A stretch of DNA of 57,942 bases from an uncultured Aquabacterium sp. (GCF_947366995.1 NZ_CANBCC010000020.1:1-57942), one strand, 5' to 3'. Shown: positions 18,078 through 29,464, counted from the first letter of the stretch. The notes: generated from the letters alone by a model not told the origin. Numbers and translations: made by a program.

Positions 18078-18841
18078 GCCACACGCACCACCAGGCCCAT
18101 TGGGTCGACGATGGCCGGCCACGCTGGTCGGCCGACGAGTTCGAAGCCCGCCTGCGAGAGAAGGGCACCAGCTACCACATCCACCATCCCTTCCACGTGA
18201 TGATGGCCGAGGGCAAGCTCACTCAGAAGCAGATGCAGGGCTGGGTGGCCAACCGCTATCTGTACCAGGTGGCCATTCCCATCAAGGACGCGGCCATTCT
18301 GTCGAACTGCCCGGATCGCGAGATCCGGCGCGAGTGGATCGAGCGCATCCTCGATCACGACGGGCGCCTGGTGGATGGCGTGCGTGAAGAAGGTGGCATC
18401 GAGGCGTGGATCCGTCTGGGCGAGGCCGTGGGCCTGACCCGCGACGACGTGGTGTCCGAGCGCCTGGTGGCCCCGGCCGCACGCTTCGCGGTCAACGCCT
18501 ATGTGAACTTCGCGCGGCAGCAGCCCTGGCAGGAGGCCATCGCATCCAGCCTGACCGAACTGTTTGCCCCGCACATCCACCAGCAGCGGCTGGACCTGTG
18601 GCCCGAGGCCTACCCATGGATCAAGGCGGAGGGCCTGCAGTACTTCCGCAACCGCCTGACCCAGGCCCGGCGCGATGTGCAGCATGGCCTGCGCTTCACG
18701 CTCGACTATTTCAGCCAGACGCGTGCGCTGCAGGAGCGCGCGCTCGAGATCCTGCAGTTCAAGCTCGATGTGCTGTGGGCGCTGGCCGACGCCATCATGC
18801 TGAGCCAGTGCAAGGTCGAGATCACCGGGCCGCGGGCCTGA
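18074..18841 (+). CDS. pqqC: PqqC, pyrroloquinoline-quinone synthase
   Basis: A protein of 255 residues. The start is GTG at 18074, overlapping the pqqB stop by 4 bases; the longer in-frame extension inside pqqB is not genuine. It carries out the final cofactorless ring closure and eight-electron oxidation to PQQ with O2. All-helical haem-oxygenase-like fold; visible conserved segments are [36 protein letters not shown] and ILDHDGR. Active-site His and Tyr residues in these segments are present. Length matches the family. Confidence 0.96.
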   Translation: MSHTHHQAHWVDDGRPRWSADEFEARLREKGTSYHIHHPFHVMMAEGKLTQKQMQGWVANRYLYQVAIPIKDAAILSNCPDREIRREWIERILDHDGRLVDGVREEGGIEAWIRLGEAVGLTRDDVVSERLVAPAARFAVNAYVNFARQQPWQEAIASSLTELFAPHIHQQRLDLWPEAYPWIKAEGLQYFRNRLTQARRDVQHGLRFTLDYFSQTRALQERALEILQFKLDVLWALADAIMLSQCKVEITGPRA

Positions 18842-18857
18842 CACCGGACACGACAGC

Positions 18858-19169
18858 ATGAGCGACGCCAACCTGCCTGCCACACAGACCGCGCCGGACG
18901 ACACACCCCGCGTGCGCGCGCCTTATCGGCTGCAATGGGAGGCGGCCCAGGATGCGTGGGTGCTGCTCTACCCCGAGGGCATGATCAAGCTGAACCGCAG
19001 CGCGGGCGAGATCATGCAGCGCTGCAATGGTGAGCGCAGCGTGCAGGCCATCGTGACCGAGCTGGAGCAGGCCTTCCAGACCACGGGCTTGCAGGCCGAC
19101 GTGCTGGCCTTTGTCGACATGGCACGTGCCCAGCGCTGGCTGGACATCACGCCGGTGGTGCCCGCATGA
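18858..19169 (+). CDS. pqqD: PqqD, PqqA-binding chaperone
   Basis: A protein of 103 residues from ATG at 18858, slightly longer than the usual 90-95 because of a polar N-terminal tail. It has the RiPP-recognition fold, with YRLQWEAAQDAWVLLYPEGM, then LNRSAGEIMQRCNGERSV and a C-terminal helix. It binds PqqA and presents it to PqqE. Its stop overlaps the pqqE start (ATGA), as expected for two proteins that form a complex. Confidence 0.95.
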   Translation: MSDANLPATQTAPDDTPRVRAPYRLQWEAAQDAWVLLYPEGMIKLNRSAGEIMQRCNGERSVQAIVTELEQAFQTTGLQADVLAFVDMARAQRWLDITPVVPA

Positions 19170-20338
19170 GCGTCGACATGACGGCCGCGCCCGACCGGCC
19201 TTCGGCTTCCGCGCCGCGCCCCGGCCCGCCGCTCTGGCTGCTGGCCGAGCTGACTTACCGCTGCCCGCTGCACTGCGTGTTCTGCTACAACCCGGTGGAC
19301 TTCGCACAGACGACGCCCGAGCAGGAGCTGAGCACCGAAGACTGGTTCCGCGTGTTGCGCGAGGCCCGCGCCGCCGGCAGCGTGCAGCTCGGCTTGTCGG
19401 GCGGCGAGCCGCTGGTGCGTGACGACCTCGAAGCCATCGTGGCCGAGGCACACCGCCTGGGCTTCTATACCAACCTGCTCACATCGGGCGTGGGCCTGAC
19501 CGAGTCGCGCATTGCCGCGCTCAAGGCCGCCGGTCTGGACCACATCCAGCTGTCGTTTCAGGACGCCACGCGCGAGGTCAACGATTTCCTGTCCAGCACC
19601 AAGACCTTCGAGCTCAAGCAGAAGGTGGCCGGCCTGATCAAGGCCCATGGCTACCCGATGGTGATGAACGTGGTGCTGCACCGCCTGAACATCGACCACA
19701 TCGGCGAGATCATCGCGATGGGCGACGCGCTGGGTGCCGAGTACATGGAACTGGCCAACAGCCAGTACTACTCATGGGCCCACCTGAACCGCGCGCAGCT
19801 GCTGCCCACCCGCGCGCAGCTGGAAGCCGCCGAGCGCACCACCCAGGCCTGGCGCGAGAAGCTCGGCGACCGCATGCGCCTGTTCTTCGTCGTGCCCGAC
19901 TACCACGGTGACCGGCCCAAGAAGTGCATGAATGGCTGGGGCAATGTCTTCCTGACCGTCACGCCCGATGGCACCGCCCTGCCATGCCACACCGCGAAGA
20001 TGCTGCCCGGGCTGGCCTTTCCGAACGTGCGCGAGCAGTCGATCGAGTCCATCTGGTACGCGTCCGAAGGCTTCAACCGCTACCGGGGCGACGGCTGGAT
20101 GAAAGACCCGTGCCGTACCTGCCCCGAGAAGGAAAAGGACCTGGGTGGGTGCCGCTGTCAGGCCTACATGCTCACGCAGGACCCGGCCGCGGCCGACCCG
20201 GTGTGCAGCCTGTCGCCGCACCATTACCTGATCGAGCAGGCCGTTGCGCAGGCCGAAGCCGGTGTGCGCGAGCAGCCGCTGGTGTTCCGCGACCCGAAGG
20301 CCTCGCTGGCGCTCAGCGGGACTCGATCGCAGCCTTGA
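19166..20338 (+). CDS. pqqE: PqqE, radical SAM PqqA cross-linking enzyme
   Basis: A protein of 390 residues. It forms the Glu-Tyr carbon-carbon bond in PqqA. The radical-SAM cluster ligands are in RCPLHCVFCYN (CxxxCxxC, about residues 33-40). The C-terminal SPASM region has the auxiliary cluster Cys in GTALPCHTAKM, CRTCPEKEKDLGGCRCQAY and VCSLSPHH. Length matches the family. Its 3' end overlaps the convergent cbbR gene by 26 bp (20313-20338), so transcription of the two could interfere. Confidence 0.96.
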   Translation: MSVDMTAAPDRPSASAPRPGPPLWLLAELTYRCPLHCVFCYNPVDFAQTTPEQELSTEDWFRVLREARAAGSVQLGLSGGEPLVRDDLEAIVAEAHRLGFYTNLLTSGVGLTESRIAALKAAGLDHIQLSFQDATREVNDFLSSTKTFELKQKVAGLIKAHGYPMVMNVVLHRLNIDHIGEIIAMGDALGAEYMELANSQYYSWAHLNRAQLLPTRAQLEAAERTTQAWREKLGDRMRLFFVVPDYHGDRPKKCMNGWGNVFLTVTPDGTALPCHTAKMLPGLAFPNVREQSIESIWYASEGFNRYRGDGWMKDPCRTCPEKEKDLGGCRCQAYMLTQDPAAADPVCSLSPHHYLIEQAVAQAEAGVREQPLVFRDPKASLALSGTRSQP

Positions 20339-21272
20339 TCGGCTGGCCCAGCAGCGCCTCGGCCTGCGCGGCCAGCAGGGCCTCGGCTTCGTCCAGCAGG
20401 AAGTAGCGGAAGGCCTCGGCCGCCGGCGACAACACCTTCGAGGCCTCGTGCACGATGTTCCAGGTGCGCACCACCGGCGTGTCCTCGAACTCGACGACGT
20501 GCAGCAGGCCCGCGCGCAGTTCGCTGGCCACCGCGTGCAACGACAGAAAGCCGATGCCCATGCCCGCCATCACCGAGGCCTTCAGCGTCTCGTTGCTCGG
20601 GATGGCCATGGCCACGCGCGGGTCGAGCCGGTGTTCGCGCAGGTAGGCGTCCAGCGCCGCGCGCACCTCGGCTCCGGGCTCGCGCACGATCAGCGGGTGG
20701 CGCACCAGCGCGTCGAGCGGCGGGTGGCCCACGCCCAGCAGCGGGTGGCCCGGCGGGCACACGAACACCATGGGGTGTGCGGCAAAGGGCTCGGCCCGCA
20801 TGGCGACCTCGCGCGGGGGGCGGCCCATCACGGCCAGATCGATCTCGTTGCCATGCAGGCGGTCCAGCAGCTTGCTCAGGTCGCGCGTGACGTCCAGCCG
20901 CACGTCGATGCCGGGGTGCTCGGCCTGGAAGCGCGCCAGCAGCGCGGGCAGGAAGTAGCCGGCGGTGCTCAGCAGGCCGATGGTCAGCACGCCGGTTTCC
21001 ACCTTGCGGAAGCGGGCCATGACGTTTTCCGCGTCCTTCAGCGTGGACAGCAGCCGGCGCGCGTAGACCAGAAAGTACTCGCCCGCCATCGTGAGCTGCA
21101 CCTGGCGCCCCTGGCGCTCGAACAGCGGCAGGCCCACGTGGCCTTCCAGCTCCTTGACCTGCATGGTCACGGCTGGCGGCGTGAGGTGCAGGGCCTCGGC
21201 CGCGCGTGCAAAGCTCAGGTGCCGCGCGACCTCGGTGAAGACGCGGAGTTGACGAAAGGTGACGCTGCGCAT
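20313..21272 (-). CDS. cbbR: LysR-type regulator, probable CbbR
   Basis: A protein of 319 residues from ATG at 21272. The N-terminal winged HTH is FRQLRVFTEVARHLSFARAA then EALHLTPPAVTMQVKELE. The effector domain contains FLPALLARFQAEHPGIDVRL and EIDLAVMGRPP, a segment I associate with CbbR, the activator of Calvin-cycle operons that responds to metabolites such as RuBP, PEP or NADPH. It lies 1.6 kb from cbbL and points away from it. Normally cbbR is directly divergent from cbbL, but here trhP intervenes. Its 3' end overlaps pqqE. Confidence 0.85.
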   Translation of the reverse strand: MRSVTFRQLRVFTEVARHLSFARAAEALHLTPPAVTMQVKELEGHVGLPLFERQGRQVQLTMAGEYFLVYARRLLSTLKDAENVMARFRKVETGVLTIGLLSTAGYFLPALLARFQAEHPGIDVRLDVTRDLSKLLDRLHGNEIDLAVMGRPPREVAMRAEPFAAHPMVFVCPPGHPLLGVGHPPLDALVRHPLIVREPGAEVRAALDAYLREHRLDPRVAMAIPSNETLKASVMAGMGIGFLSLHAVASELRAGLLHVVEFEDTPVVRTWNIVHEASKVLSPAAEAFRYFLLDEAEALLAAQAEALLGQPIKAAIESR

Positions 21273-21362
21273 GCGGTGGAAGCGAGGTGAATACGCGGTG
21301 GTGGGGTGGGGGGATCGCGCCGGGGGATGCCGTGAGACCCGCGAACAGCGACAATACCGCCC

Positions 21363-22760
21363 GTGAAACGCCCAGCCCCCGAACTGCTCCTGCCCGCCGG
21401 CTCGCTCGACAAGATGCGCGCCGCCTATGACTTTGGCGCCGATGCGATCTACGCCGGCCAGCCGCGCTACAGCCTGCGTGCCCGCAACAACGAGTTCCGC
21501 CTGGAACAGTTGCAGCAGGGCATCGAAGAGGCCCGCGCGCGCGGCAAGAAGTTCTACGTTACCAGCAACCTGCTGCCGCACAACGACAAGGTGCGCACCT
21601 ATCTACGGGACATCGAGCCCGTGATCGCGATGAAGCCCGATGGCCTGATCATGGCCGACCCGGGCCTGATCATGATGGTGCGCGAGAAGTGGCCCGAGGT
21701 GCCCATCCACCTGTCGGTGCAGGCCAACACGGTCAACCACGCCTCCGTGAAGTTCTGGGGCAAGGTGGGGGTGCAGCGCATCATCCTGTCGCGCGAGCTG
21801 AGCCTGGACGAGATCGAGCAGATCCGCCAGGAATGCCCCGACATGGAGCTGGAGGTGTTCGTGCACGGCGCGCTGTGCATTGCCTACTCGGGCCGCTGCC
21901 TGCTGTCGGGCTACTTCAACCGCCGTGACCCCAACCAGGGCACCTGCACCAACGCCTGCCGCTGGGAGTACAAGACCCACGGCGCCACCGAGCAGTCCGA
22001 CACCGGCGAGGCGGTGCCGCTGAAACTGGAAGGCGACTTCAATTTCGCCCGCGAGCAGGAAGCGGCCGAGAAGGCCTTCTCCGGCTGCGGCGACGGCAAG
22101 CGCCACCCGGCGGCCGACCGGGTCTACCTGCTGGAAGAAGCCGAGCGCCCGGGTGAGCTGATGCCCATCATGGAAGACGAGCACGGCACCTACATCATGA
22201 ACTCGAAGGACCTGCGGGCCGTCGAGCATGTGGCGCGCCTGGCCGAGATCGGGGTCGATTCGCTCAAGGTCGAAGGCCGCACCAAGTCGCTGTATTACGT
22301 GGCGCGCGTTGCCCAGGTCTACCGTCAGGCCATCGACGACGCCGTGGCCGGCCGGTCGTTCAACCCCGACCTGCTGCTGCAGCTCGAAGGCATGGCCAAC
22401 CGCGGCTACACCAGCGGCTTCCTGCAGCGCCGCCCGGCCCAGGACTACCAGAACTACATCGCGGGGCACTCGCAGTTCCACCGCAGCCAGTTCGTGGCCG
22501 AAGTGCGTGAAACGGGTACCGATGGCTGGGCCGAGGTCGAGGTCAAGAACCGCTTCGATGTGGGCGACACGCTGGAGATCATCCACCCGAAGGGCAACCT
22601 GCAGTTCCGGCTGGACGCCATGCGCAACATGGACGGCGATCCGATCACCGCGGCACCCGGCAGCCCGCTGCACGTGCGCATTCCGCTCGACGCCCGGTAC
22701 GCCGGTGCCCTGGTGGCCAAGTTGCTGGTTCCTCAGAACGCGGAAGCGTCACCTGCGTGA
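21363..22760 (+). CDS. trhP: U32-family tRNA hydroxylation protein
   Basis: A protein of 465 residues from GTG at 21363. It is a peptidase-U32-like protein of the TrhP (YegQ) type, involved in prephenate-dependent hydroxylation of wobble uridine-34 in tRNA. Visible features are the N-terminal PELLLPAGSLDKMRAAYDFG, the central ALCIAYSGRCLLSGYFNRRD and the Cys-containing NQGTCTNACRWEY that would hold an iron-sulfur cluster, then SKDLRAVEHV and VEGRTKSLYY. C-terminal beta-rich domain present. It is a housekeeping gene lying between cbbR and cbbL, 90 bp from cbbR and divergent from it. Confidence 0.9.
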   Translation: MKRPAPELLLPAGSLDKMRAAYDFGADAIYAGQPRYSLRARNNEFRLEQLQQGIEEARARGKKFYVTSNLLPHNDKVRTYLRDIEPVIAMKPDGLIMADPGLIMMVREKWPEVPIHLSVQANTVNHASVKFWGKVGVQRIILSRELSLDEIEQIRQECPDMELEVFVHGALCIAYSGRCLLSGYFNRRDPNQGTCTNACRWEYKTHGATEQSDTGEAVPLKLEGDFNFAREQEAAEKAFSGCGDGKRHPAADRVYLLEEAERPGELMPIMEDEHGTYIMNSKDLRAVEHVARLAEIGVDSLKVEGRTKSLYYVARVAQVYRQAIDDAVAGRSFNPDLLLQLEGMANRGYTSGFLQRRPAQDYQNYIAGHSQFHRSQFVAEVRETGTDGWAEVEVKNRFDVGDTLEIIHPKGNLQFRLDAMRNMDGDPITAAPGSPLHVRIPLDARYAGALVAKLLVPQNAEASPA

Positions 22761-22839
22761 GGTGGTTTGTTAAGTGATTGCTGAACTGGCTGAAAAGAAA
22801 AACTGAATTTACCTTAGCGACCTCGCTTCCTACAGTCGG

Positions 22840-24337
<1,498 letters not shown>

Positions 24338-24352
24338 CCCGGAGCGCACGCC

Positions 24353-24805
24353 ATGATGACCAACCCGACCGGCCGGCTCACCCAGGGCCAGTTCAGCTTC
24401 CTGCCCGATCTGAGCGACGACGAGATCCGCCTGCAGATCCAGTGGGCCCTGCGCCAGGGCCACGCGTGGAGCGTGGAATACACCGACGACCCGCATCCGC
24501 GCAACACCTACTGGGAGATGTTCGGCATGCCGATGTTCGACCTGGAAGACGCGGCCGGCGTGATGCAGGTGCTGGGCGAATGCCGCGCGACCTTTCCCCA
24601 GCACTACATCCGGCTGGTGGCATTCAACGCCACACGCGGCATCGAGTCGATCACGATGAGTTTCATCGTGCAGCGGCCCGCATCCGAAGCAGGCTTCGGG
24701 CTGGTGCGCACCGAAGGTTGGGGCCGCACGCAGCGCTACACCGTGCGCGGCTACGAGGCCGAGCGGCCTGAAGGCGAGCGTTACGGAGCCGGGGCCGCCT
24801 CATGA
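24353..24805 (+). CDS. cbbS: RuBisCO small subunit, form IC
   Basis: A protein of 150 residues from ATG at 24353 (a second ATG follows immediately). It caps the L8S8 holoenzyme. The segments [37 protein letters not shown] and the C-terminal extension ([20 protein letters not shown]) are those of red-type small subunits, whose C-terminal hairpin lines the central solvent channel. It starts 15 bp after cbbL and overlaps cbbX by 4 bases (ATGA). Confidence 0.97.
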   Translation: MMTNPTGRLTQGQFSFLPDLSDDEIRLQIQWALRQGHAWSVEYTDDPHPRNTYWEMFGMPMFDLEDAAGVMQVLGECRATFPQHYIRLVAFNATRGIESITMSFIVQRPASEAGFGLVRTEGWGRTQRYTVRGYEAERPEGERYGAGAAS

Positions 24806-25857
24806 CGGCGCCGGTGTTCCGGCTGCCCGGGGCGCCGGTGCCGGCGACGCCGCGCGATGCGAAGGCCCAACAGCCATGGACATCGTCACCGCAGCAGCAT
24901 GGCGTGCCAGGTGCCGATCCAGCCGGTGCGCCTGCGCTGCGGGATCGCGCGCCACGGACCGTGCACGAGGTGCTGGCTGCCACGCAGGTGGAATCGGTGC
25001 TGGACGAGCTGGACACCGAGCTGGTGGGTCTGCAGCCCGTGAAGCAGAAGGTGCGCGAGCTGGCTGCGCTGCTGGTGATCGACCGGCTGCGGGCCGCGCA
25101 CGGCCTGGGCACAGGCACGCCCAGCCTGCACATGTGCTTCACCGGCAACCCGGGCACGGGCAAGACCACGGTGGCGCAACGCATGGCCACCATCCTGCAC
25201 CGACTGGGGCACGTGCGCACGGGGCATCTGGTGTCGGTCACGCGTGACGACCTGGTGGGCCAGTACATCGGCCACACGGCGCCCAAGACGAAAGAGGTGC
25301 TCAAGCGCGCCATGGGCGGTGTGCTGTTCATCGACGAGGCCTACTACCTCTATCGCCCGGAGAACGAGCGCGACTACGGGGCCGAGGCCATCGAGATCCT
25401 GCTGCAGGTGATGGAGAACCACCGCGATGACCTGGTGGTGATCCTGGCGGGCTACCCCGATCGCATGCAGACCTTCTTCCAGTCCAACCCGGGGCTGAGC
25501 AGCCGCATCGCCCATCACATCGACTTCCCGGACTACGACCCGTCCGACCTGCTGCAGATTGCCGATCGCATGCTGGAGGCGCAGCGCTATCGGTTCGGTC
25601 CGGGTGCGCGCGAGGCATTCGCTCATTACGTGAGCCTGCGGCGCGAGCAGCCCCACTTTGCCAACGCACGCAGCGTGCGCAATGCGCTGGAGCGCGCACG
25701 TCTGCGCCAGGCCGGCCGCCTGTTTGCCGAACGCCATGCGGTGCTGGACGAAGCCGCACTGGCCACCCTCACCGTCGCCGACTTTGCCGCCAGCCGGGTG
25801 TTCCGGCAGGCCACCACCGAATCCGAAACCCTCCCTGGAGCGTCACCATGTCGCTGA
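24802..25857 (+). CDS. cbbX: CbbX, red-type RuBisCO activase (AAA+)
   Basis: A protein of 351 residues, longer than the usual 300-320 because of a Pro/Ala-rich N-terminal tail of about 55 residues and a longer C-terminus; a downstream start is possible. The AAA+ module has Walker [12 protein letters not shown], Walker [14 protein letters not shown], sensor and Arg-finger region in [12 protein letters not shown], and the RuBP-responsive pore region near [10 protein letters not shown]. It releases inhibitory sugar phosphates by pulling on the large-subunit C-terminus. It overlaps cbbS by 4 bp and cbbF by 10 bp, so the operon is tightly coupled. Confidence 0.95.
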   Translation: MTAPVFRLPGAPVPATPRDAKAQQPWTSSPQQHGVPGADPAGAPALRDRAPRTVHEVLAATQVESVLDELDTELVGLQPVKQKVRELAALLVIDRLRAAHGLGTGTPSLHMCFTGNPGTGKTTVAQRMATILHRLGHVRTGHLVSVTRDDLVGQYIGHTAPKTKEVLKRAMGGVLFIDEAYYLYRPENERDYGAEAIEILLQVMENHRDDLVVILAGYPDRMQTFFQSNPGLSSRIAHHIDFPDYDPSDLLQIADRMLEAQRYRFGPGAREAFAHYVSLRREQPHFANARSVRNALERARLRQAGRLFAERHAVLDEAALATLTVADFAASRVFRQATTESETLPGASPCR

Positions 25858-26930
25858 CCCATCCCCTGACCCTGACGCAATACCTGATCGAGCAGCGCCG
25901 ACGCTTTCCGGGCGCCAGCGGCGCGCTCAATGCACTCATCCTCGATGTCGCACTGGCGTGCAAGGCCATCGCCCGCACGGTCGCGTTCGGCCGCCTGGCA
26001 CCCGGCCTCGATCAGGTGGGCGGGCAACGCAACGTGCAAGGTGAAGTGCAGCAGCCGCTCGACGTGCTGAGCAACGAGGTCTTTCTGCGCCGCACCGAGT
26101 GGGCCGGGCATCTGGCGGGCATGGCCTCCGAAGAGATGGCCGAGCCCTATCAGATCCCGCAGGCCTGGCCGCGCGGCAAATACCTGCTTGTGTTCGATCC
26201 GCTGGATGGCTCGAGCAACATCGACGTCAACCTGACGGTGGGCAGCATCTTCTCGATCCTGCGGGCCCCCGCGGGCGTGACGGCCGGTGAGCGCGATGCG
26301 GAGGAGATCGACTTCCTGCAGCCGGGCGCGGCTCAGGTGGCTGCAGGGTATGCGCTCTATGGCCCGAGCACCATGTTCATCCTGAGCGTGGGCAACGGCG
26401 TGGTCGGCTTCACGCTCGATCCCAACCTGGGCGAGTTCATGCTCACGCACCCGCAGTTGCAGGTGCCCGAGCACACGCGTGAGTTCGCGATCAACGCGTC
26501 GAACAGCCGCTTCTGGGAGCCGCCCGTCAAGCGCTATGTGGACGAGTGCCTGGCCGGCGCGGCGGGCGCGCGCGGTTCGGACTTCAACATGCGCTGGATC
26601 GCATCCATGGTGGCCGAGGCCCACCGCATCCTCATGCGGGGCGGCGTCTTCCTCTACCCGCGCGACACCCGCGATGCCAGCCGCCCTGGCCGTCTGCGTC
26701 TGCTGTACGAGGCCAATCCTATCGGCTTCATCATGGAGCAGGCGGGCGGCAGGGCGTCAACCGGGCGCCACCCGTTGCTGGGCGTGCGACCGACGTCGCT
26801 GCACCAGCGCATCGGGCTGGTGTTCGGCTCGCGCGCGGAAGTCGAGCGCATCGAGCGCTATCACCACGAGCCGGTCAGCCGCAGCGACCTGAACCCATTG
26901 TTCACCGAGCGCAGCCTGTTCCGCGACTGA
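25848..26930 (+). CDS. cbbF: Fructose-1,6-bisphosphatase class I
   Basis: A protein of 360 residues. It dephosphorylates fructose-1,6-bisphosphate (and, in autotrophs, often sedoheptulose-1,7-bisphosphate) in the Calvin cycle. The metal site [13 protein letters not shown] is intact, as are [46 protein letters not shown] and [10 protein letters not shown]. Length is at the upper end for cbb-type enzymes. The start codon lies inside the last codons of cbbX. A separate gluconeogenic paralogue probably exists elsewhere. Confidence 0.96.
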   Translation: MSLTHPLTLTQYLIEQRRRFPGASGALNALILDVALACKAIARTVAFGRLAPGLDQVGGQRNVQGEVQQPLDVLSNEVFLRRTEWAGHLAGMASEEMAEPYQIPQAWPRGKYLLVFDPLDGSSNIDVNLTVGSIFSILRAPAGVTAGERDAEEIDFLQPGAAQVAAGYALYGPSTMFILSVGNGVVGFTLDPNLGEFMLTHPQLQVPEHTREFAINASNSRFWEPPVKRYVDECLAGAAGARGSDFNMRWIASMVAEAHRILMRGGVFLYPRDTRDASRPGRLRLLYEANPIGFIMEQAGGRASTGRHPLLGVRPTSLHQRIGLVFGSRAEVERIERYHHEPVSRSDLNPLFTERSLFRD

Positions 26931-26940
26931 AAGGCCTGCC

Positions 26941-27825
26941 ATGTCCGAACGACATCCCATCATCGCCATCACCGGCTCCTCGGGTGCCGGCACCACCTCG
27001 GTGACACGTACCTTCGAGGCCATCTTCCGCCGCGAGGGCGTGAAGGCCGCGCTGATCGAAGGCGACAGCTTCCATCGATTCGACCGCAGCGAGATGCGCG
27101 CACGCCAGGCCGAAGCCGAGGGCTCGGGAAACGGGCACTTCAGCCACTTCGGCCCGGAGACCAACCTGTTTGCCGAGCTGGAGCAGCTGTTTCGCAGCTA
27201 CTCCGAAACTGGCTCGGGCAAGACGCGCCACTATCTGCACGACCCCGTGGAGGCCGCGCCCTACGGACAAGAGCCCGGCACGTTCACGCCGTGGGAGGAT
27301 CTGCAGCCCGGCACGGACCTGCTGTTCTATGAAGGCCTGCATGGCGCCGTGGTGACGCCTGAGGTGAACATCGCGCGCTACCCCGACCTGCTGATCGGCG
27401 TGGTGCCGGTGATCAACCTCGAGTGGATCCAGAAGCTGTGGCGCGACAAGCATGTGCGCGGCTACTCGGCCGAAGCCGTGACCGACACCATCCTGCGCCG
27501 CATGCCGGACTACGTGAACTACATCTGCCCGCAGTTCACGCACACCCACGTCAACTTTCAGCGCGTGCCCGTGGTGGACACCTCCAACCCCTTCATCGCG
27601 CGTGACATTCCCACGGCCGACGAGAGCCTCTGCGTGATCCGTTTTGCCAATCCGAAGGGCATCGATTTCCCGTACCTGCTCAACATGATCAATGACTCTT
27701 TCATGTCGCGGGCGAACACCATCGTGGTGCCGGGCGGCAAGATGGCGCTGGCCATGCAGCTCATCTTCACCCCCTTCATCTGGCGCATGATGGAGCGGCG
27801 CCAGCGAGCGCTCGCGGGGTACTGA
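26941..27825 (+). CDS. cbbP: Phosphoribulokinase
   Basis: A protein of 294 residues, the bacterial (class I) length. It phosphorylates ribulose-5-phosphate to RuBP using ATP. The nucleotide-binding segment is ITGSSGAGTTSVTRTF (the proteobacterial form, with Thr-Thr in place of Lys-Thr), then GDSFHRFDRSEMR and FYEGLHGAVVTPEVN with catalytic acidic residues. It ends the recognisable cbb operon: no transketolase, aldolase or GAPDH gene follows, and no clear terminator lies after it. Confidence 0.96.
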   Translation: MSERHPIIAITGSSGAGTTSVTRTFEAIFRREGVKAALIEGDSFHRFDRSEMRARQAEAEGSGNGHFSHFGPETNLFAELEQLFRSYSETGSGKTRHYLHDPVEAAPYGQEPGTFTPWEDLQPGTDLLFYEGLHGAVVTPEVNIARYPDLLIGVVPVINLEWIQKLWRDKHVRGYSAEAVTDTILRRMPDYVNYICPQFTHTHVNFQRVPVVDTSNPFIARDIPTADESLCVIRFANPKGIDFPYLLNMINDSFMSRANTIVVPGGKMALAMQLIFTPFIWRMMERRQRALAGY

Positions 27826-27897
27826 GGCGTGTCAATCGTGTGTCACCCACCCCCGCCCGCCCTGTTACGAAGCGGGGCTTGCGTTCACCGAAAGGGT

Positions 27898-27985
27898 GTG
27901 ATTCCATCACGGAAAGCGCAGCCGACGAAGGCCCTGCGTGCCCGTCCGGGAGGGCGTGTGCAGCACGAGGCCAAGGCCCGTCGTG
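27898..27985 (+). other. Three successive hairpins in the leader of the AhpC-like gene
   Basis: The 212-bp interval 27826-28037 has three consecutive potential stems: GTGAT/ATCAC (27898-27910), CTGC..GCCC/GGGC..GCAG (27934-27963) and CACGA/TCGTG (27964-27985). The G+C content makes chance stems common, so this may be nothing. I could not match it to a known riboswitch class. No start codon with good coding character lies here. Confidence 0.3.
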
Positions 27986-28037
27986 CCGCCTTGTCTCCCG
28001 CGTCCGTGTTCCCTTGCAGTACCTCGTCTGAAAGGAA

Positions 28038-28637
28038 ATGACCATGGCCCTGACCACTCCGATTGCCGACATCGGCTGGCCTGCCGCCCCGTTCCGCCTG
28101 CTGGGTGTGGACAGCCATTACCACTCGTTGAAGCAGCTGATGGGCCGCCGCGGCACCGTGGTGGCCTTCATCTGCAACCATTGCCCGTACGTGCAGGCCA
28201 TGATGCCGCGCCTGATCCGCGACGCCCGCGAACTGGCCACCATCGGCGTGAACGTGATTGCCATCAACCCGAACGACGCCAGCGCCTACCCCGAGGACAG
28301 CTTTGCCGCGATGAAGCAGCAGGCGAGGGCGTGGGATCTGCCGTTCCATTACCTGCACGACGAGACGCAGGCCGTGGCCCGTGCATACGGGGCCGTCTGC
28401 ACGCCCGACTTCTTCGGTTTCGATGCCGAGATGCGGCTGCAGTACCGCGGCCGACTGGACGCGGGCCGGACGGAGCCGGTGGATGACGATGCCCCGCGCG
28501 AGTTGTTCGATGCGATGCGGCTGGTGGCCCATCTGGGGTACGGGCCGGGTGAGCAGGAGCCGAGCATCGGTTGCAGCATCAAGTGGCGTGAACCCCAGGA
28601 GGCCGCCGAGCGGGGCCTGATCCAGAGCGCCACCTGA
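28038..28637 (+). CDS. Thioredoxin-fold (AhpC/TSA-like) redox protein
   Basis: A protein of 199 residues from ATG at 28038, with AAAGGAA just upstream. A peroxiredoxin-like/thioredoxin fold; the candidate active site is CNHC in AFICNHCPYVQAMMPRL, where peroxiredoxins have a single Cys and thioredoxins CxxC. Further conserved segments are VIAINPNDASAYPEDSF and AVCTPDFFGFD (cis-Pro region). No signal peptide, so cytoplasmic. Members are annotated as thioredoxin-family or AhpC/TSA proteins and their substrates are unknown. It follows the cbb operon but with a 212-bp gap. Confidence 0.88.
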   Translation: MTMALTTPIADIGWPAAPFRLLGVDSHYHSLKQLMGRRGTVVAFICNHCPYVQAMMPRLIRDARELATIGVNVIAINPNDASAYPEDSFAAMKQQARAWDLPFHYLHDETQAVARAYGAVCTPDFFGFDAEMRLQYRGRLDAGRTEPVDDDAPRELFDAMRLVAHLGYGPGEQEPSIGCSIKWREPQEAAERGLIQSAT

Positions 28638-28646
28638 CGCACCGCG

Positions 28647-28712
28647 CCGCGCTTCTCGCGCGGCATACCGGCCCCGCTGCCACGCCCGCTTTCACGCGGG
28701 CGTGGGCGTTTC
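28647..28712 (+). terminator. Tandem hairpins, terminator of the AhpC-like gene
   Basis: The first hairpin is CCGCGC/GCGCGG (28647-28663). The second has a 9-bp perfect stem, CACGCCCGC (28681-28689) with GCGGGCGTG (28696-28704), followed by GGCGTTTCT. The second is the likelier terminator although its U tract is short. Confidence 0.6.
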
Positions 28713-28849
28713 TGACCCGTGCACAGGCCCGTGTCGCGCGGTGTGCCGGCACCCCACGGATGCGGGAGCCCAGCAGGGGAAAGCACTTGGCAAGCGGTCG
28801 GAATGCGCCGACCACAATCTGCTCAGCATTCAACACGTAGCGAGCAGCC

Positions 28850-29452
28850 ATGGACTCCCTTCGCCCCCTGATCTTCGTGTGGCCTGAGGGCCTGCTCATC
28901 TGGGCCGTGATGGCCTGGGCCCTGACGATGGAGTGGCGCCAACTGCAGCGCAAGAAAGCCTTCTCGGGCGGGCACGATGGCGATGACCGTTATTCGGGGC
29001 TGGTGATCTCGGTGGGGGCCTCCGCACTGCAGGTGCTGGCCGTGCTGGCAGCATGGCACGCGCCCACCGCGATCCAGGCAGAGGGCCGGCTGATGGCGTA
29101 CTACGGCGGTGTGGCGGTCATCGTGGCCGGCATGTTGCTGCGCATGCACTGCTGGGCGGCGCTCGGTCGTTTCTTCACCCACACCGTCACGGTGCAGTCC
29201 GATCACCAGGTGGTGGATGTGGGGGCGTACCGCTACCTGCGCCACCCGTCCTACCTGGGCGCGTTGATGACGCTGGGCGGCTTTGGCCTGATGCTGGGCA
29301 ACCTGCTCAGCCTGGGCGTGATGCTTGTCGGCTCGTGGGCGATCTACCTCTACCGCATCCATGTGGAAGAAGCGGCGCTGGAGGCCGCTTTGGGCGACAG
29401 CTACCGCCGCTTCAAGCAGACCCGCAAGCGCCTCATCCCCTTTGTCTATTGA
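28850..29452 (+). CDS. ICMT-like membrane methyltransferase
   Basis: A protein of 200 residues from ATG at 28850. Four hydrophobic segments and the C-terminal signature of isoprenylcysteine carboxyl methyltransferase-like proteins: AYRYLRHPSYLGALM (SAM-binding region), then IYLYRIHVEEAALEAALGDS and YRRFKQTRKRLIPFVY. Eukaryotic ICMT methylates prenylated proteins. Bacterial homologues methylate small lipophilic acids or have no known substrate, so the target here cannot be named. The next gene, a BAHD-type acyltransferase, starts 12 bp later, so the pair probably acts on one product. Confidence 0.88.
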   Translation: MDSLRPLIFVWPEGLLIWAVMAWALTMEWRQLQRKKAFSGGHDGDDRYSGLVISVGASALQVLAVLAAWHAPTAIQAEGRLMAYYGGVAVIVAGMLLRMHCWAALGRFFTHTVTVQSDHQVVDVGAYRYLRHPSYLGALMTLGGFGLMLGNLLSLGVMLVGSWAIYLYRIHVEEAALEAALGDSYRRFKQTRKRLIPFVY

Positions 29453-29464
29453 GGGAGGGGCGCC

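Noticed and set aside
27850-28030. Riboswitch in the leader of the AhpC-like gene
   Set aside because: I compared it from memory with TPP, cobalamin, glycine, SAM/SAH, fluoride and guanidine motifs and found none of their conserved cores.
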